Shown piece by piece: positions 1 to 7,953 of a stretch of 64,000 bases of DNA. The stretch's first letter is position 1; the number at the start of each line of letters is the position of its first letter. The notes beneath the pieces are model-generated. The model was not told the origin of the DNA, searched no databases, and was given only the letters and a program-made list of their open reading frames with translations. A program made the position numbers and the translations under genes. The DNA lies in contig NZ_SHKI01000003.1 in the NCBI RefSeq assembly GCF_004217175.1, positions 66,215 to 130,214 on the forward strand. Reading direction: 5' to 3'. Source of the stretch: Leucobacter luti. Its GTDB lineage: Bacteria > Actinomycetota > Actinomycetes > Actinomycetales > Microbacteriaceae.

Positions 1-114
1 CACGCAGGAGATCCGAACTCACGCAGGAGATCCGAACTCACGCAGGAGATCCGAACTCACGCAGGAGATCCGAACTCACGCAGGAGATCCGAACTCACGC
101 AGGAGATCCGAACT
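1..114. repeat. Six tandem copies of a 19-bp repeat
   Basis: The unit CACGCAGGAGATCCGAACT repeats head to tail with a period of exactly 19 bp, starting at 1, 20, 39, 58, 77 and 96. The copies are identical and have no spacers, so this is a minisatellite and not a CRISPR array. The array continues to the left of the window, so its full size is unknown. Confidence 0.95.
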
Positions 115-169
115 CAGGCGGGGAGAATCGGGCGAATCCGTCCGCCTGAGTTCGGATCTCCTGCGTGAG
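94..169. repeat. 28-bp perfect inverted repeat closing the tandem array
   Basis: The last tandem unit plus a 9-base tail (94-121) is exactly complementary to 142-169, separated by a 20-base loop. RNA from either strand could form a very stable hairpin. It may terminate transcription coming from the left or be the end of a mobile palindromic repeat. There is no T-run, so a terminator role is uncertain. Confidence 0.9.
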
Positions 170-276
170 CGCGCGTGGGTGGGCGGTTGAGCGCGCGTGG
201 GTCGGCGGACGAGCGCGCGTGGGCGGGCGGTCGAGCACGCTTAGGCGGGCGGATGAGCGCGGGCGCGCGGCTAGGC
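167..276. repeat. Degenerate 22-bp repeats, gene-free
   Basis: Five diverging copies of GAGCGCGCGTGGGYSGGCGG start at 167, 189, 211, 233 and 255, a 22-bp period that decays rightwards. Open frames through this stretch are compositional artefacts. Apart from these repeats and the promoter upstream of the ROK gene, I see nothing in 1-371. Confidence 0.8.
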
Positions 277-319
277 GCGGCTAGGCGCGCGCGGGTCACA
301 GTTCGGTCACGAGGCACGA

Positions 320-367
320 TTCGCCGAAATTCGACTTGCGCATATTTAGTTCGTTAGCTTTACTAAC
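320..367 (+). promoter_or_regulatory. Probable promoter and operator of the ROK operon
   Basis: A weak -35 (TTCGCC, 320-325) lies 17 bases before an A+T-rich -10 (TATTTA, 343-348). At the predicted transcription start is a perfect inverted repeat GTTAG-CTTTA-CTAAC (353-367). A palindrome at this position would suit autorepression by the ROK regulator encoded just downstream. Assignment is by position and symmetry only. Confidence 0.5.
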
Positions 368-371
368 TTCC

Positions 372-1601
372 ATGACTGCTGCGATGACGCACCCCCCGGC
401 GCCCCGGGATCCGGTGTTCCCCGCCACCCCCGCTCCCGGCGGGGCGGGGGCCGGGGCCCCGGCGCGTGCTGGCGGCTTCGGTACCCGCGGCATGCGCCCC
501 AGCGAGAAGGCGACCCCGGGCGGCGCGAAGCAGCACAACCGCACGCTCGTGCTCCAGACGCTGCACGGCGCCGGCCCGCTCAGCCGGGCCGATGTCGCCC
601 GCGCGACGGGCCTCACCAAGGTCACCGTCTCCGGCCTCGTCGCCGAACTCGTCGAGGAGGGCCTGATCCGCGAGCTCGGCCAGCGCGAGTCGCCGCGCCC
701 CGGCAAGCCCGCGATCCTCGTTGACCTCGCGCGCGACGCGTTCGCCGTCGTCGCGCTCGACCTCAGCGATCACCTCACCATGCGCGGCGCGGTCGTGACG
801 ATCGACGGCGCGGTGCTCTCGCGCGCGGAGGTCGAGCGCGCCGGTGCGACGGGCGCCGCCGCGAGCGACCTCGCGCTCTCCCTCGCGGCCGAGCTCACCG
901 CCGCGGCAACCGTGCCGCTGCTCGGCGTCGGCGTCGGCACCCCCGGCGTGGTCGACGATGCCGGAGTGGTGCGCACGGCCCCCAACCTCGGCTGGGAGGG
1001 CCTGCCGCTGCGCGAGCTGCTCGCGGAGCACACGGGCCTGCCGACCGTGGTGGCGAACGACGCGAACGTGGCCGCGCTCTCCGAGTACAGCTTCGGCGGC
1101 ACGAGCGACAGCTTCATCCTCATCACGATCGGGCACGGCGTGGGCTCCGGCCTCGTCATCGACGGCCACCCGATCGTGGGCTCGCGCTTCGCCTCGGGCG
1201 AGATCGGCCAGGTGATGGTCGGCACCGATCTCGGCCTCGACGCGCCCTACTCCCGCGATCAGGTGCTAGAGCACTGGCTTTCGGTGCCGTCGCTCACCGC
1301 GGCGACCGGAGCCACGCACACGCCGGCAGACCGCGCGCGCGTGCTGCGCGAGGCCGGGCAGCGCCTCGGGATCGCGCTCGCCCCAGTGGTGGGCGCGCTC
1401 AACCTCGCCGAGATCGTGCTCGCCGGGCCGCTCGACCTCATCGACGGCACGCTCGCCGAGGCGACCCTCGACATCCTCCGCAGGCGGACGATGCCGGACA
1501 CGCACGGCGACCTCGTCCTGCGCACGAGCACGCAGGGCGCAGACCTGATCCTGCGCGGCGCCACCGCCACTGTTCTCAAGGAGCAGCTCGGGATCAGCTG
1601 A
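372..1601 (+). CDS. ROK-family transcriptional repressor
   Basis: A 409-residue regulator of the NagC/XylR type. Residues about 54-102 form a winged helix-turn-helix (ADVARATGLTKVTVSGLV), followed by a ROK domain with the GVGTPGV and IGHGVGSG glycine loops. The usual ROK zinc motif CxCGxxGC is absent from the segment after GEIGQ, so this protein has lost or never had that site. It precedes an ABC importer, a hexosaminidase and a sugar kinase, so it probably represses them until an amino sugar or its phosphate binds. The start is uncertain: ATG 372 adds a 40-residue Pro/Gly/Ala-rich leader, ATG 492 (MRPSEK) gives a more typical N terminus, and a TTG at 336 would overlap the promoter. Confidence 0.88.
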   Translation: MTAAMTHPPAPRDPVFPATPAPGGAGAGAPARAGGFGTRGMRPSEKATPGGAKQHNRTLVLQTLHGAGPLSRADVARATGLTKVTVSGLVAELVEEGLIRELGQRESPRPGKPAILVDLARDAFAVVALDLSDHLTMRGAVVTIDGAVLSRAEVERAGATGAAASDLALSLAAELTAAATVPLLGVGVGTPGVVDDAGVVRTAPNLGWEGLPLRELLAEHTGLPTVVANDANVAALSEYSFGGTSDSFILITIGHGVGSGLVIDGHPIVGSRFASGEIGQVMVGTDLGLDAPYSRDQVLEHWLSVPSLTAATGATHTPADRARVLREAGQRLGIALAPVVGALNLAEIVLAGPLDLIDGTLAEATLDILRRRTMPDTHGDLVLRTSTQGADLILRGATATVLKEQLGIS

Positions 1602-1706
1602 ACCCGCACCCCCCAGACCTTCACAGACCGTGATCCCACACCCGTCGGATCGCACCACCCGCATTGCGCGGCACCCCCGCGCAACGCCCACCGAAAGGAA
1701 AACACC

Positions 1707-3053
1707 ATGAAGAGAAAGCTCACAGGTCTCACCGCAGCGGCCGTGGCTTCGGCGCTGCTGTTCACCGGCTGCAGCCAGGGGGCTCAGGGTGACGGAGGCG
1801 CGGAGGGCGACGGCAAGTCGATCACCCTCTGGCTCGCCGGAGGCGACACCCCGGACGAACTCCGCGACTACCTCAAGACCGAGTTCAAGGACGAGACCGG
1901 CGCAACACTCAAGATCGAGGAGCAGGGCTGGGGCGACCTGGTCACGAAGCTCACGACCGCGCTGCCGGATCCGAACAACACCCCGGACGTTGCAGAGGTG
2001 GGCAACACGCAGTCGCCCACGTTCACGAACGTCGGCGGGTTCCTCGACATCAGCGATATGAAGGAGGAGCTCGGCGGCGACAACCTGCTGCCCTCGTTCG
2101 TTGAGGTGGGCGAGGTTGACGGCAAGAACTACACGCTCCCCTACTACTTCGGGTCGCGCTACATGTTCTACCGCAAGGACGTGTGGGACGCGGCGGGCGT
2201 CGCCCTGCCGAAGACGCTCGACGAGTTCAACTCCGCGGTCACTACGATCACGGAGAAGAATCCGAAGGGCATCGATAAGTTCTCCGGCTTCTACCTGGGC
2301 GGCCAGGACTGGCGCGACGGCATCTCCTGGATCTTCGCCAACGGCGGCGAGATCGCGGAGCTGCAGGACGGCGAGTGGGTGGCGACGCTCGACTCCCCCG
2401 AGGCGGTCAAGGGCCTGGAGCAGCTCCAGGCGATCTACCGCACCGCTTCGAATGCGCCGAACGACGCGAAGGACGCGAACCAGTACCAGTTCCTCAACGA
2501 CTCCGACGAGGTGAAGGACGAAGAGGGCGAGGTCACCGAGGACCTCTCACTCGCGGCAGCCACCATCATGGCGCCGGGCTGGGCACACTGGTCGATCGGC
2601 GATCTCGTCACCGGCGAGGACGGCGAGCCCGCCCGCGAGTGGAACGACGACGTGTTCGGCACCTTCGTGCTGCCCGGGAACGACGGCAAGCCGGCGCCCG
2701 TGTTCGCTGGCGGCTCGAACATCGGCATCTCCGCGACGTCGAAGGAGCCGGAGCTCGCCAAGGAGCTGCTGCGCATCATCTACTCGGAGGAGTACCAGAC
2801 GATGCTCGGCGAGAACGGTCTGGGCCCGGCGAACCAGGAGTACGCCTCCTCGCTCGGCGATGACCAGTTCGCGAAGGCGCTCATCGAGTCGGCATCGAAC
2901 TCGAAGCTGACCCCGGCCGCACCCGGCTGGGCCGCGGTTGAGGCGAAGAACATCATGGAGAGCTTCTTCTCCAAGATCCGTGATGCAGACGACCTCACGA
3001 AACTGGCACAGGACACCAACGCCGAGCTCGACGCGCTGCTCAACCAGAAGTAA
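1707..3053 (+). CDS. Sugar ABC transporter substrate-binding lipoprotein
   Basis: A family 1 extracellular solute-binding protein of 448 residues. The N terminus is a lipoprotein signal with lipobox LFTGC, lipidated at Cys22, so the mature protein sits on the outer face of the membrane and delivers sugar to the two permeases that follow. A good ribosome site (GAAAGGAAAA) precedes the ATG. The context (cytoplasmic GH3 hexosaminidase plus ROK kinase) suggests an amino-sugar disaccharide such as chitobiose or a GlcNAc-MurNAc fragment as ligand. This is inferred from neighbours; the binding pocket was not modelled. No ATPase gene is in the operon, so a shared MsiK-type ATPase elsewhere is likely. 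Confidence 0.9.
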   Translation: MKRKLTGLTAAAVASALLFTGCSQGAQGDGGAEGDGKSITLWLAGGDTPDELRDYLKTEFKDETGATLKIEEQGWGDLVTKLTTALPDPNNTPDVAEVGNTQSPTFTNVGGFLDISDMKEELGGDNLLPSFVEVGEVDGKNYTLPYYFGSRYMFYRKDVWDAAGVALPKTLDEFNSAVTTITEKNPKGIDKFSGFYLGGQDWRDGISWIFANGGEIAELQDGEWVATLDSPEAVKGLEQLQAIYRTASNAPNDAKDANQYQFLNDSDEVKDEEGEVTEDLSLAAATIMAPGWAHWSIGDLVTGEDGEPAREWNDDVFGTFVLPGNDGKPAPVFAGGSNIGISATSKEPELAKELLRIIYSEEYQTMLGENGLGPANQEYASSLGDDQFAKALIESASNSKLTPAAPGWAAVEAKNIMESFFSKIRDADDLTKLAQDTNAELDALLNQK

Positions 3054-3058
3054 CCGCG

Positions 3059-3089
3059 CTGTGGGGCGCGGCCGCGCCGCGCCCCACAG
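3059..3089 (+). terminator. Intercistronic hairpin after the binding-protein gene
   Basis: A perfect 14-bp stem (3059-3072 with 3076-3089) and a 3-base loop sit between the binding protein and the first permease. There is no U-tract. Such hairpins commonly protect the upstream message or partly terminate, giving more binding protein than permease. Confidence 0.75.
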
Positions 3090-3117
3090 GCACCCCGATC
3101 TCTCCGAGAGGCTCGCG

Positions 3118-4038
3118 ATGACCACGAGTGCCCCACCCGCACCGAAACGGCGCAGGATCCGGCTCACGCCGTACGCCCTGCTGCTGCCGGCAACGCTCAT
3201 CGTGTTGCTCGCGCTCGGGTACCCGATCGTGTGGCAGCTCGTCACCTCGATGCAGCACTTCGGCCTCGCCCAGCAGTTTGGGCAACCGCCGGAGTGGGTG
3301 TGGTTCTCGAACTACATCGAGCTGTTCACCAACCCCACCACCTGGCTCGTCGTCGCGCGCTCGGTGGCGTTCTGCCTCGTGACGGCCGGGGTGACGATGG
3401 TGGTGGGCGTGGGCTTCGCGCTGCTGATGCAGGCGGTGTCGACGTGGATTCGGCTGACGCTCCAGATCGCCCTGCTGCTCGCCTGGGCCACCCCGGTGGT
3501 TGCGGCGATGACGATCTGGAACTGGATCTTCGACTGGCGCCGCGGGCTTGTGAACTGGCTCCTTTCGGGGCTCGGTTTCCCCGCGCAGGGCCACAACTGG
3601 CTTCAGGAGCCGCTCTCGTTCTTCGCCGTCGCGCTCATCATCGTCGTGTGGATGAGCGTGCCGTTCGTCGCGTTCTCCGTGTACGCGGCGCTCACGCAGA
3701 TGCCGGGTGAGGTGCTCGAGGCCGCGCAGATGGACGGCGCGAGCCCCTGGCAGCGCCTCCGCTTCATCATCATCCCGGTGATCAAACCGATCCTCGGGAT
3801 CGTGATGCTGTTGCAGATCATCTGGGACCTGCGCGTGTTCACGCAGATCAAGCTGCTGCAGGATCGCGGCTCGATCGCGAAAGACACCGACGTGCTGGGC
3901 ACCTACATCTACCAGCTCGGCGTCGGCTCGAGCGACTTCGCAATGGCGAGCGCAATGTCGATCTTCGTGCTCCTGCTCACTATTGCCCTGAGCTGGGCCT
4001 ATGTCCGCAATCTTGTGAAGGAGGACGAGCAGCCATGA
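3118..4038 (+). CDS. Sugar ABC transporter permease, MalF type
   Basis: A 306-residue inner-membrane permease with six predicted transmembrane segments, beginning with LLLPATLIVLLALGYPIVW. The EAA loop (EVLEAAQMDGASPWQRLRFI) that contacts the ATPase is clear. ATG 3118 is chosen because the frame upstream runs out of phase through the binding-protein gene and the intercistronic hairpin. Its stop overlaps the next ATG by 4 bases, so the two permeases are translationally coupled and presumably made in equal amounts. Confidence 0.92.
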   Translation: MTTSAPPAPKRRRIRLTPYALLLPATLIVLLALGYPIVWQLVTSMQHFGLAQQFGQPPEWVWFSNYIELFTNPTTWLVVARSVAFCLVTAGVTMVVGVGFALLMQAVSTWIRLTLQIALLLAWATPVVAAMTIWNWIFDWRRGLVNWLLSGLGFPAQGHNWLQEPLSFFAVALIIVVWMSVPFVAFSVYAALTQMPGEVLEAAQMDGASPWQRLRFIIIPVIKPILGIVMLLQIIWDLRVFTQIKLLQDRGSIAKDTDVLGTYIYQLGVGSSDFAMASAMSIFVLLLTIALSWAYVRNLVKEDEQP

Positions 4039-4937
4039 GTCGCAGCGACACCGTCACCATGACCGCCCCGCTCGAGGTCGTGCGCCGCCGCGGCCGGACG
4101 AGGCCGCGCAGGGTGCCCCGGATCCTCCTCGGCGTCCTCGCCATCGTCGTGGCGCTCCTGTGGGCGTTCCCCGTGTACTGGATGCTCAACTCGGCGCTGC
4201 TGCCCGGAGTGGTGCTCGATAAGACCACCCCCACGCTGCTGCCGTTCGGCGGCTCGTTCAAGAACTTCGCCTCGGTGTTCGCCGACGGGAGTTTCTTTCA
4301 GGCGCTCGGGATCAGCCTCGCGGTCGCGGGGATCGCGGTCGTGTGCTGCCTCATCTTCGCGTTCCTCGCGGCGCTCGCGATCAGCCGGTTCCGGTTCAAG
4401 GGCCGCCGCAGCTTCGTGCTCGCCGTGCTGTTTATCCAGATGCTCCCCGCGGAGGGGATGTTCATTGCGCAGTACAAGCTCATGGGCTCGATCGGGCTGC
4501 TGAACTCGGTGCTCGGCGTGAGCATCATCTACATCGCCGCCGTGGTGCCGTTCACGATCTGGATGCTGCGCGGCTTCGTCGCGGGGATCCCGGCGGAGCT
4601 TGAGGAGGCCGCAATGGTCGACGGGCTCAGCCGCACGCAGGCGTTCCTGCGCATCACCTTCCCACTCCTCGCTCCCGGGCTGATCGCCAGTGGTGTCTAC
4701 GCGTTCTTGCAGGCCTGGAACGAGTTCACCGTCGCCCTCGTGATCCTGCAGGACTCGAGCATGCAGACCCTTCCGCTGTGGCTGCGCGGCTTCATTCAGC
4801 AGTCGTCCTCGCGCGCGATCGACTGGGGCGAAGTGATGGCGGCGTCGACGCTCGTCGCGGTGCCCGTGATCATCTTCTTCATGTTCGTGCAGGGGCGCAT
4901 GACGAGCGGCCTCGTCAGCGGGGCGGTGAAGGGATGA
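4035..4937 (+). CDS. Sugar ABC transporter permease, MalG type
   Basis: A 300-residue permease, the partner of the preceding gene, with six membrane segments and an EAA loop (ELEEAAMVDGLSRTQAFLRI). It starts inside the stop of its partner (ATGA) and ends inside the start of the GH3 gene (ATGA again), so translation is coupled through the whole cassette. Confidence 0.92.
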   Translation: MSRSDTVTMTAPLEVVRRRGRTRPRRVPRILLGVLAIVVALLWAFPVYWMLNSALLPGVVLDKTTPTLLPFGGSFKNFASVFADGSFFQALGISLAVAGIAVVCCLIFAFLAALAISRFRFKGRRSFVLAVLFIQMLPAEGMFIAQYKLMGSIGLLNSVLGVSIIYIAAVVPFTIWMLRGFVAGIPAELEEAAMVDGLSRTQAFLRITFPLLAPGLIASGVYAFLQAWNEFTVALVILQDSSMQTLPLWLRGFIQQSSSRAIDWGEVMAASTLVAVPVIIFFMFVQGRMTSGLVSGAVKG

Positions 4938-6526
4938 GCACCGCCGCCCCCTCGGCCGCGGACGAGCTCCGTCGCGCGGTGCGCGCAACGCTGATGCCGG
5001 GCTTCGAGGGCTTCGTTGCCCCGGAGTGGCTGTGCGACGCGCTCGGCGATGGGCTGCTCTCGGCCTGCGTGTACGGCGCCAACGTGCGCGACCGCGCGCA
5101 GCTCGATGCGCTCGGCGCGCAGCTGCAGGCGGCGGCCCCCGGCGCGCTCATCGCGATCGATGAGGAGGGCGGCGAGGTGACTCGGCTGCACTACCTCGAC
5201 GGCGCACCCTACCCCGGCGCCGCGATCCTCGGCCGCATCGACGATCTCGCCTACACCGAGGAGATTGGGCGCCGCGTCGCCGCGGACATCCTCGCCTCCG
5301 GTTTCACGCTCGCGCTCGCGCCAGACGCCGACGTCAACAGCAACCCAGACAACCCGGTGATCGGCACGCGCAGCTTCGGTGCAGACCCCGAGCTCGCCGC
5401 GCGCCACACCGCGGCGTGGGTGCGCGGGCTCCAGAGCGTCGGCGCGATCGCCTGCCCCAAACACTTCCCCGGGCACGGGGACACCGCGCAGGATTCGCAC
5501 CTGATGCTGCCGACCGTGGACGCCGACCTGGCGCTGCTTGAGGCGCGCGACCTGCCGCCGTTCCGCGCGGCGATTGCCGCGGGCGCGCGCACCATCATGA
5601 CCTCGCACATCCTGCTCCCCGAGATCGATCCGAGCGGCCCGGCGACCTTCAGCCGGCCGATCCTCGAGGGGCTGCTGCGCGAGCGCCTCGGCTTCACCGG
5701 CGCAATCGTCTCGGACGCGCTCGACATGCGCGGCGCGAGCGGCGAGATCGGGATCCCCGAGGCCGCGGTGCGCGCCCTCGCCGCCGGCTGCGACCTGCTG
5801 TGCCTCGGCACCGCGACGGGGGCCGCCGGTCTGCGCGCGATTGAGGACCACGTGCTCGCCGCCGTCGCGGCGGGCAGGCTCGACGCCGCCCGAGTCACCC
5901 AGGCAGCGGCGCGCGTGCGCGAGCTGTGCGCGGTGAGCGGCGCGTCCGGGCTCGCCGAGATCCCGGCCCCGCCGGCGCCCGGCGCGGCCGAGCTCGACCG
6001 CGTCGCGCGCAGCTTCGCCGGGGCCGACGCCGCGCGCGCCTGGTGCGCCGCGCACCCCGGCGCGCGCGTGCTCCGCGTCGACACCGAGGCAAACATGGCG
6101 GTGGGACACACCCCCTGGGGACCGTTCGCGCCCGCGGCGCACGAGCTGGCGGGCAGCGCCGCCGCGCGCTCGTTCACGGCCCGGCCGCTCGTCGCGGTCA
6201 CCGAGCAGACCGCCGCGCCGTGGCTCCCGGCGCCCGGCGGAGCGGTCTCGGCAATGCCCGCTCCGGCGACGCCCGCTCTGGCGACCCCGGCCGCCCCAGC
6301 GGCTGACCCCGGCACCCTCGTGATCGGCCGCGATCTGCACCGCAGCCAGTTTGCGCGGGGCGGCATCGCTGCGCTGCGCGCCGCCGGGCACGCGGTGTTC
6401 ACCGTTGACATGGGGTGGCCGGCGGACCCGGGCGGTGCGTCCGGCTACGCTGATCTCGCAAGCTTCGGCTCCTCGGCGCTCGCCGGGGCCGCGCTGCTGC
6501 ACATCACAGAGGGAGCTGGCGCATGA
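4934..6526 (+). CDS. Glycoside hydrolase family 3, NagZ-type beta-N-acetylhexosaminidase
   Basis: A 530-residue cytoplasmic enzyme predicted to release terminal GlcNAc from imported amino-sugar oligomers or muropeptides. The (beta/alpha)8 domain carries the NagZ signature KHFPGHGDT (about 176-184), the DSH acid/base dyad (Asp187, His189) and the nucleophile Asp261 in SDALDM. There is no signal peptide, which fits action after import. It is about 190 residues longer than minimal NagZ; the tail resembles a degenerate GH3 C-terminal domain with a Pro/Ala-rich stretch near residues 435-455. The start ATG 4934 overlaps the permease stop by 4 bases. Confidence 0.9.
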   Translation: MSTAAPSAADELRRAVRATLMPGFEGFVAPEWLCDALGDGLLSACVYGANVRDRAQLDALGAQLQAAAPGALIAIDEEGGEVTRLHYLDGAPYPGAAILGRIDDLAYTEEIGRRVAADILASGFTLALAPDADVNSNPDNPVIGTRSFGADPELAARHTAAWVRGLQSVGAIACPKHFPGHGDTAQDSHLMLPTVDADLALLEARDLPPFRAAIAAGARTIMTSHILLPEIDPSGPATFSRPILEGLLRERLGFTGAIVSDALDMRGASGEIGIPEAAVRALAAGCDLLCLGTATGAAGLRAIEDHVLAAVAAGRLDAARVTQAAARVRELCAVSGASGLAEIPAPPAPGAAELDRVARSFAGADAARAWCAAHPGARVLRVDTEANMAVGHTPWGPFAPAAHELAGSAAARSFTARPLVAVTEQTAAPWLPAPGGAVSAMPAPATPALATPAAPAADPGTLVIGRDLHRSQFARGGIAALRAAGHAVFTVDMGWPADPGGASGYADLASFGSSALAGAALLHITEGAGA

Positions 6527-7431
6527 GTGCGGCACTGCGCATTGGCATGGACATCGGCGGTTCGAAAACCGCCGCCGTCGCGCTCGACGACGCCGGGACG
6601 GTGGTCGCCGCCACCGAGCTCGGCACCGTGCGCGGCGACGACGGCGTGGTCGACACCGCGGAGTCGGCGATCGTGGCGCTCGCGACGCAGACCGGGGTCG
6701 CGCCGAGCGGCTTCGCCTCCGTGGGGATCGGGATCCCCGGCCAGGTTGATCGCGGGCTCGGGGTGGTGCGCAACGCGTACAACATCGGTGTCGCCCGGCT
6801 CCCGCTCGCGCAGCGGCTGAGCGCCCGGACCGGCCTCGCCGTGAGCCTCGACAACGATGTGACGGCGGCGGCGATCGGTGCGGCGCACCTCATGCGGCTC
6901 TCGGGCACCGTTGCCTACCTCAACCTCGGCACGGGTCTGTCCGCGGGCTTCGTGGTCGACGGCGTTCCGCTGCGCGGCGCGCACGGGGTCGCCGGCGAGA
7001 TCGGGCACCTCGCGGTCGATCCGCGCGAGCGCCCGTGCCCGTGCGGCCAGCGGGGCTGTCTTGAGACGGTAGCGAGCGGGTCCGCGCTGCGAACGTACTG
7101 GCCCGCGGGCGGCGACCACCCCGGCCGCGTGCTCCTCAGCGCGATCGCCGCCGGCGACGCCGAGGCGCGCGCGGCGTACGACGCCCTCGTCGCCGGCGCC
7201 GCGAGCTGCGTGCGCCTCCTCGTGCTGGCGCTCGACCCGCACACGGTCGTGATCGGCGGCGGGCTGCGCCTCCTGGGTGCGCCGCTCGTCGACGGGATCC
7301 GGGGAGAGCTCGACCTGGCCGCGGCGACTTCCCCGTTCCTCACGGAGCTCGAGCTCAGTGCTCGGGTGCAGGTGCTCCCGGCGGACTCCTCAGCCGCGGC
7401 CGTGGGCGCGGCGCTCGCCGGGAATCTGTAG
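6523..7431 (+). CDS. ROK-family sugar kinase, probably N-acetylglucosamine kinase
   Basis: A 302-residue kinase that should phosphorylate the sugar released by the GH3 enzyme. It has the ATP phosphate loop DIGGSKT (10-16), catalytic Asp112 in SLDNDVTAAA, the GEIGH segment (158-162) and the complete zinc motif CPCGQRGC (172-179). This contrasts with the repressor at the head of the operon, which lacks the motif. It overlaps the GH3 stop by 4 bases. GlcNAc is the likeliest substrate from context; glucose or MurNAc cannot be excluded. Confidence 0.88.
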   Translation: MSAALRIGMDIGGSKTAAVALDDAGTVVAATELGTVRGDDGVVDTAESAIVALATQTGVAPSGFASVGIGIPGQVDRGLGVVRNAYNIGVARLPLAQRLSARTGLAVSLDNDVTAAAIGAAHLMRLSGTVAYLNLGTGLSAGFVVDGVPLRGAHGVAGEIGHLAVDPRERPCPCGQRGCLETVASGSALRTYWPAGGDHPGRVLLSAIAAGDAEARAAYDALVAGAASCVRLLVLALDPHTVVIGGGLRLLGAPLVDGIRGELDLAAATSPFLTELELSARVQVLPADSSAAAVGAALAGNL

Positions 7432-7460
7432 TTCGCAGGGTCACGTTCGTGTCGTGGGGC

Positions 7461-7488
7461 TTGCGAAGAGCCGGGCAGACGCTAGCCT
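7461..7488 (+). promoter_or_regulatory. Promoter of the GNAT gene, leaderless type
   Basis: TTGCGA (7461-7466), a 16-base spacer and TAGCCT (7483-7488) end 6 bases before the ATG at 7495. Transcription would start at or next to the A of the start codon, and no Shine-Dalgarno sequence is present. Confidence 0.6.
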
Positions 7489-7494
7489 GGGGGT

Positions 7495-7947
7495 ATGACC
7501 GATCTCAGGCTTGAAGAACTCTCCGCCGCGACCATCGTCGCCGTGAACACGCTCGGTCTGAAGCCTGGCCAGGAGCAGTTCATTACCCCCGTGTCCTACG
7601 CGGCCGCGGCTGCGGTGACCCCAGCCCACACCGCGTGGCAGCGCGTGATCCTCGATGGCGACGAGGTGGTGGGGTTCATCCACGGCCACTTCGACGCCGA
7701 CGCGACGCAGGAGGAGTTCCGCGCGGCGCTGTGGCGCATCAACGTCGACGCCGAGGCGCAGGGCGCCGGTGTTGGCACCTTCGCGGTCAACGCGCTCATC
7801 GACGAGGCGCGCAACCGCGGCGTCTCGCGCCTCACCGTGCTCTGGGAGCGCGGCGAGGACGGCCCGGAGGAGTTCTTCCTGCACATTGGCTTCGTCCCGG
7901 TCGGGGAAACCCCGTACGGCGAGGTCATTGGCGCGATCACGCTGTAG
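7495..7947 (+). CDS. GNAT-family N-acetyltransferase
   Basis: A 150-residue acetyl-CoA-dependent acetyltransferase. The acetyl-CoA pyrophosphate loop is recognisable as AQGAGVGTFAV (about 87-97), followed by LIDEARNRGVSRLTVLW and the C-terminal strand FFLHIGFVPVGETPYGEVIG. The substrate cannot be deduced. It is followed after 6 bases by the RarD-like exporter, so the two are probably co-transcribed; an amine or amino-acid substrate shared with the exporter would be a reasonable guess. Confidence 0.88.
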   Translation: MTDLRLEELSAATIVAVNTLGLKPGQEQFITPVSYAAAAAVTPAHTAWQRVILDGDEVVGFIHGHFDADATQEEFRAALWRINVDAEAQGAGVGTFAVNALIDEARNRGVSRLTVLWERGEDGPEEFFLHIGFVPVGETPYGEVIGAITL

Positions 7948-7953
7948 CCGGGA

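Noticed and set aside
1..169. CRISPR array at the left edge
   Set aside because: Units are contiguous 19-mers with no spacers and no cas genes are near; this is a minisatellite.
363..1169. Long minus-strand open frame opposite the ROK repressor
   Set aside because: Arg/Glu/His/Ala-rich composition typical of antisense frames in G+C-rich DNA, with no domain.
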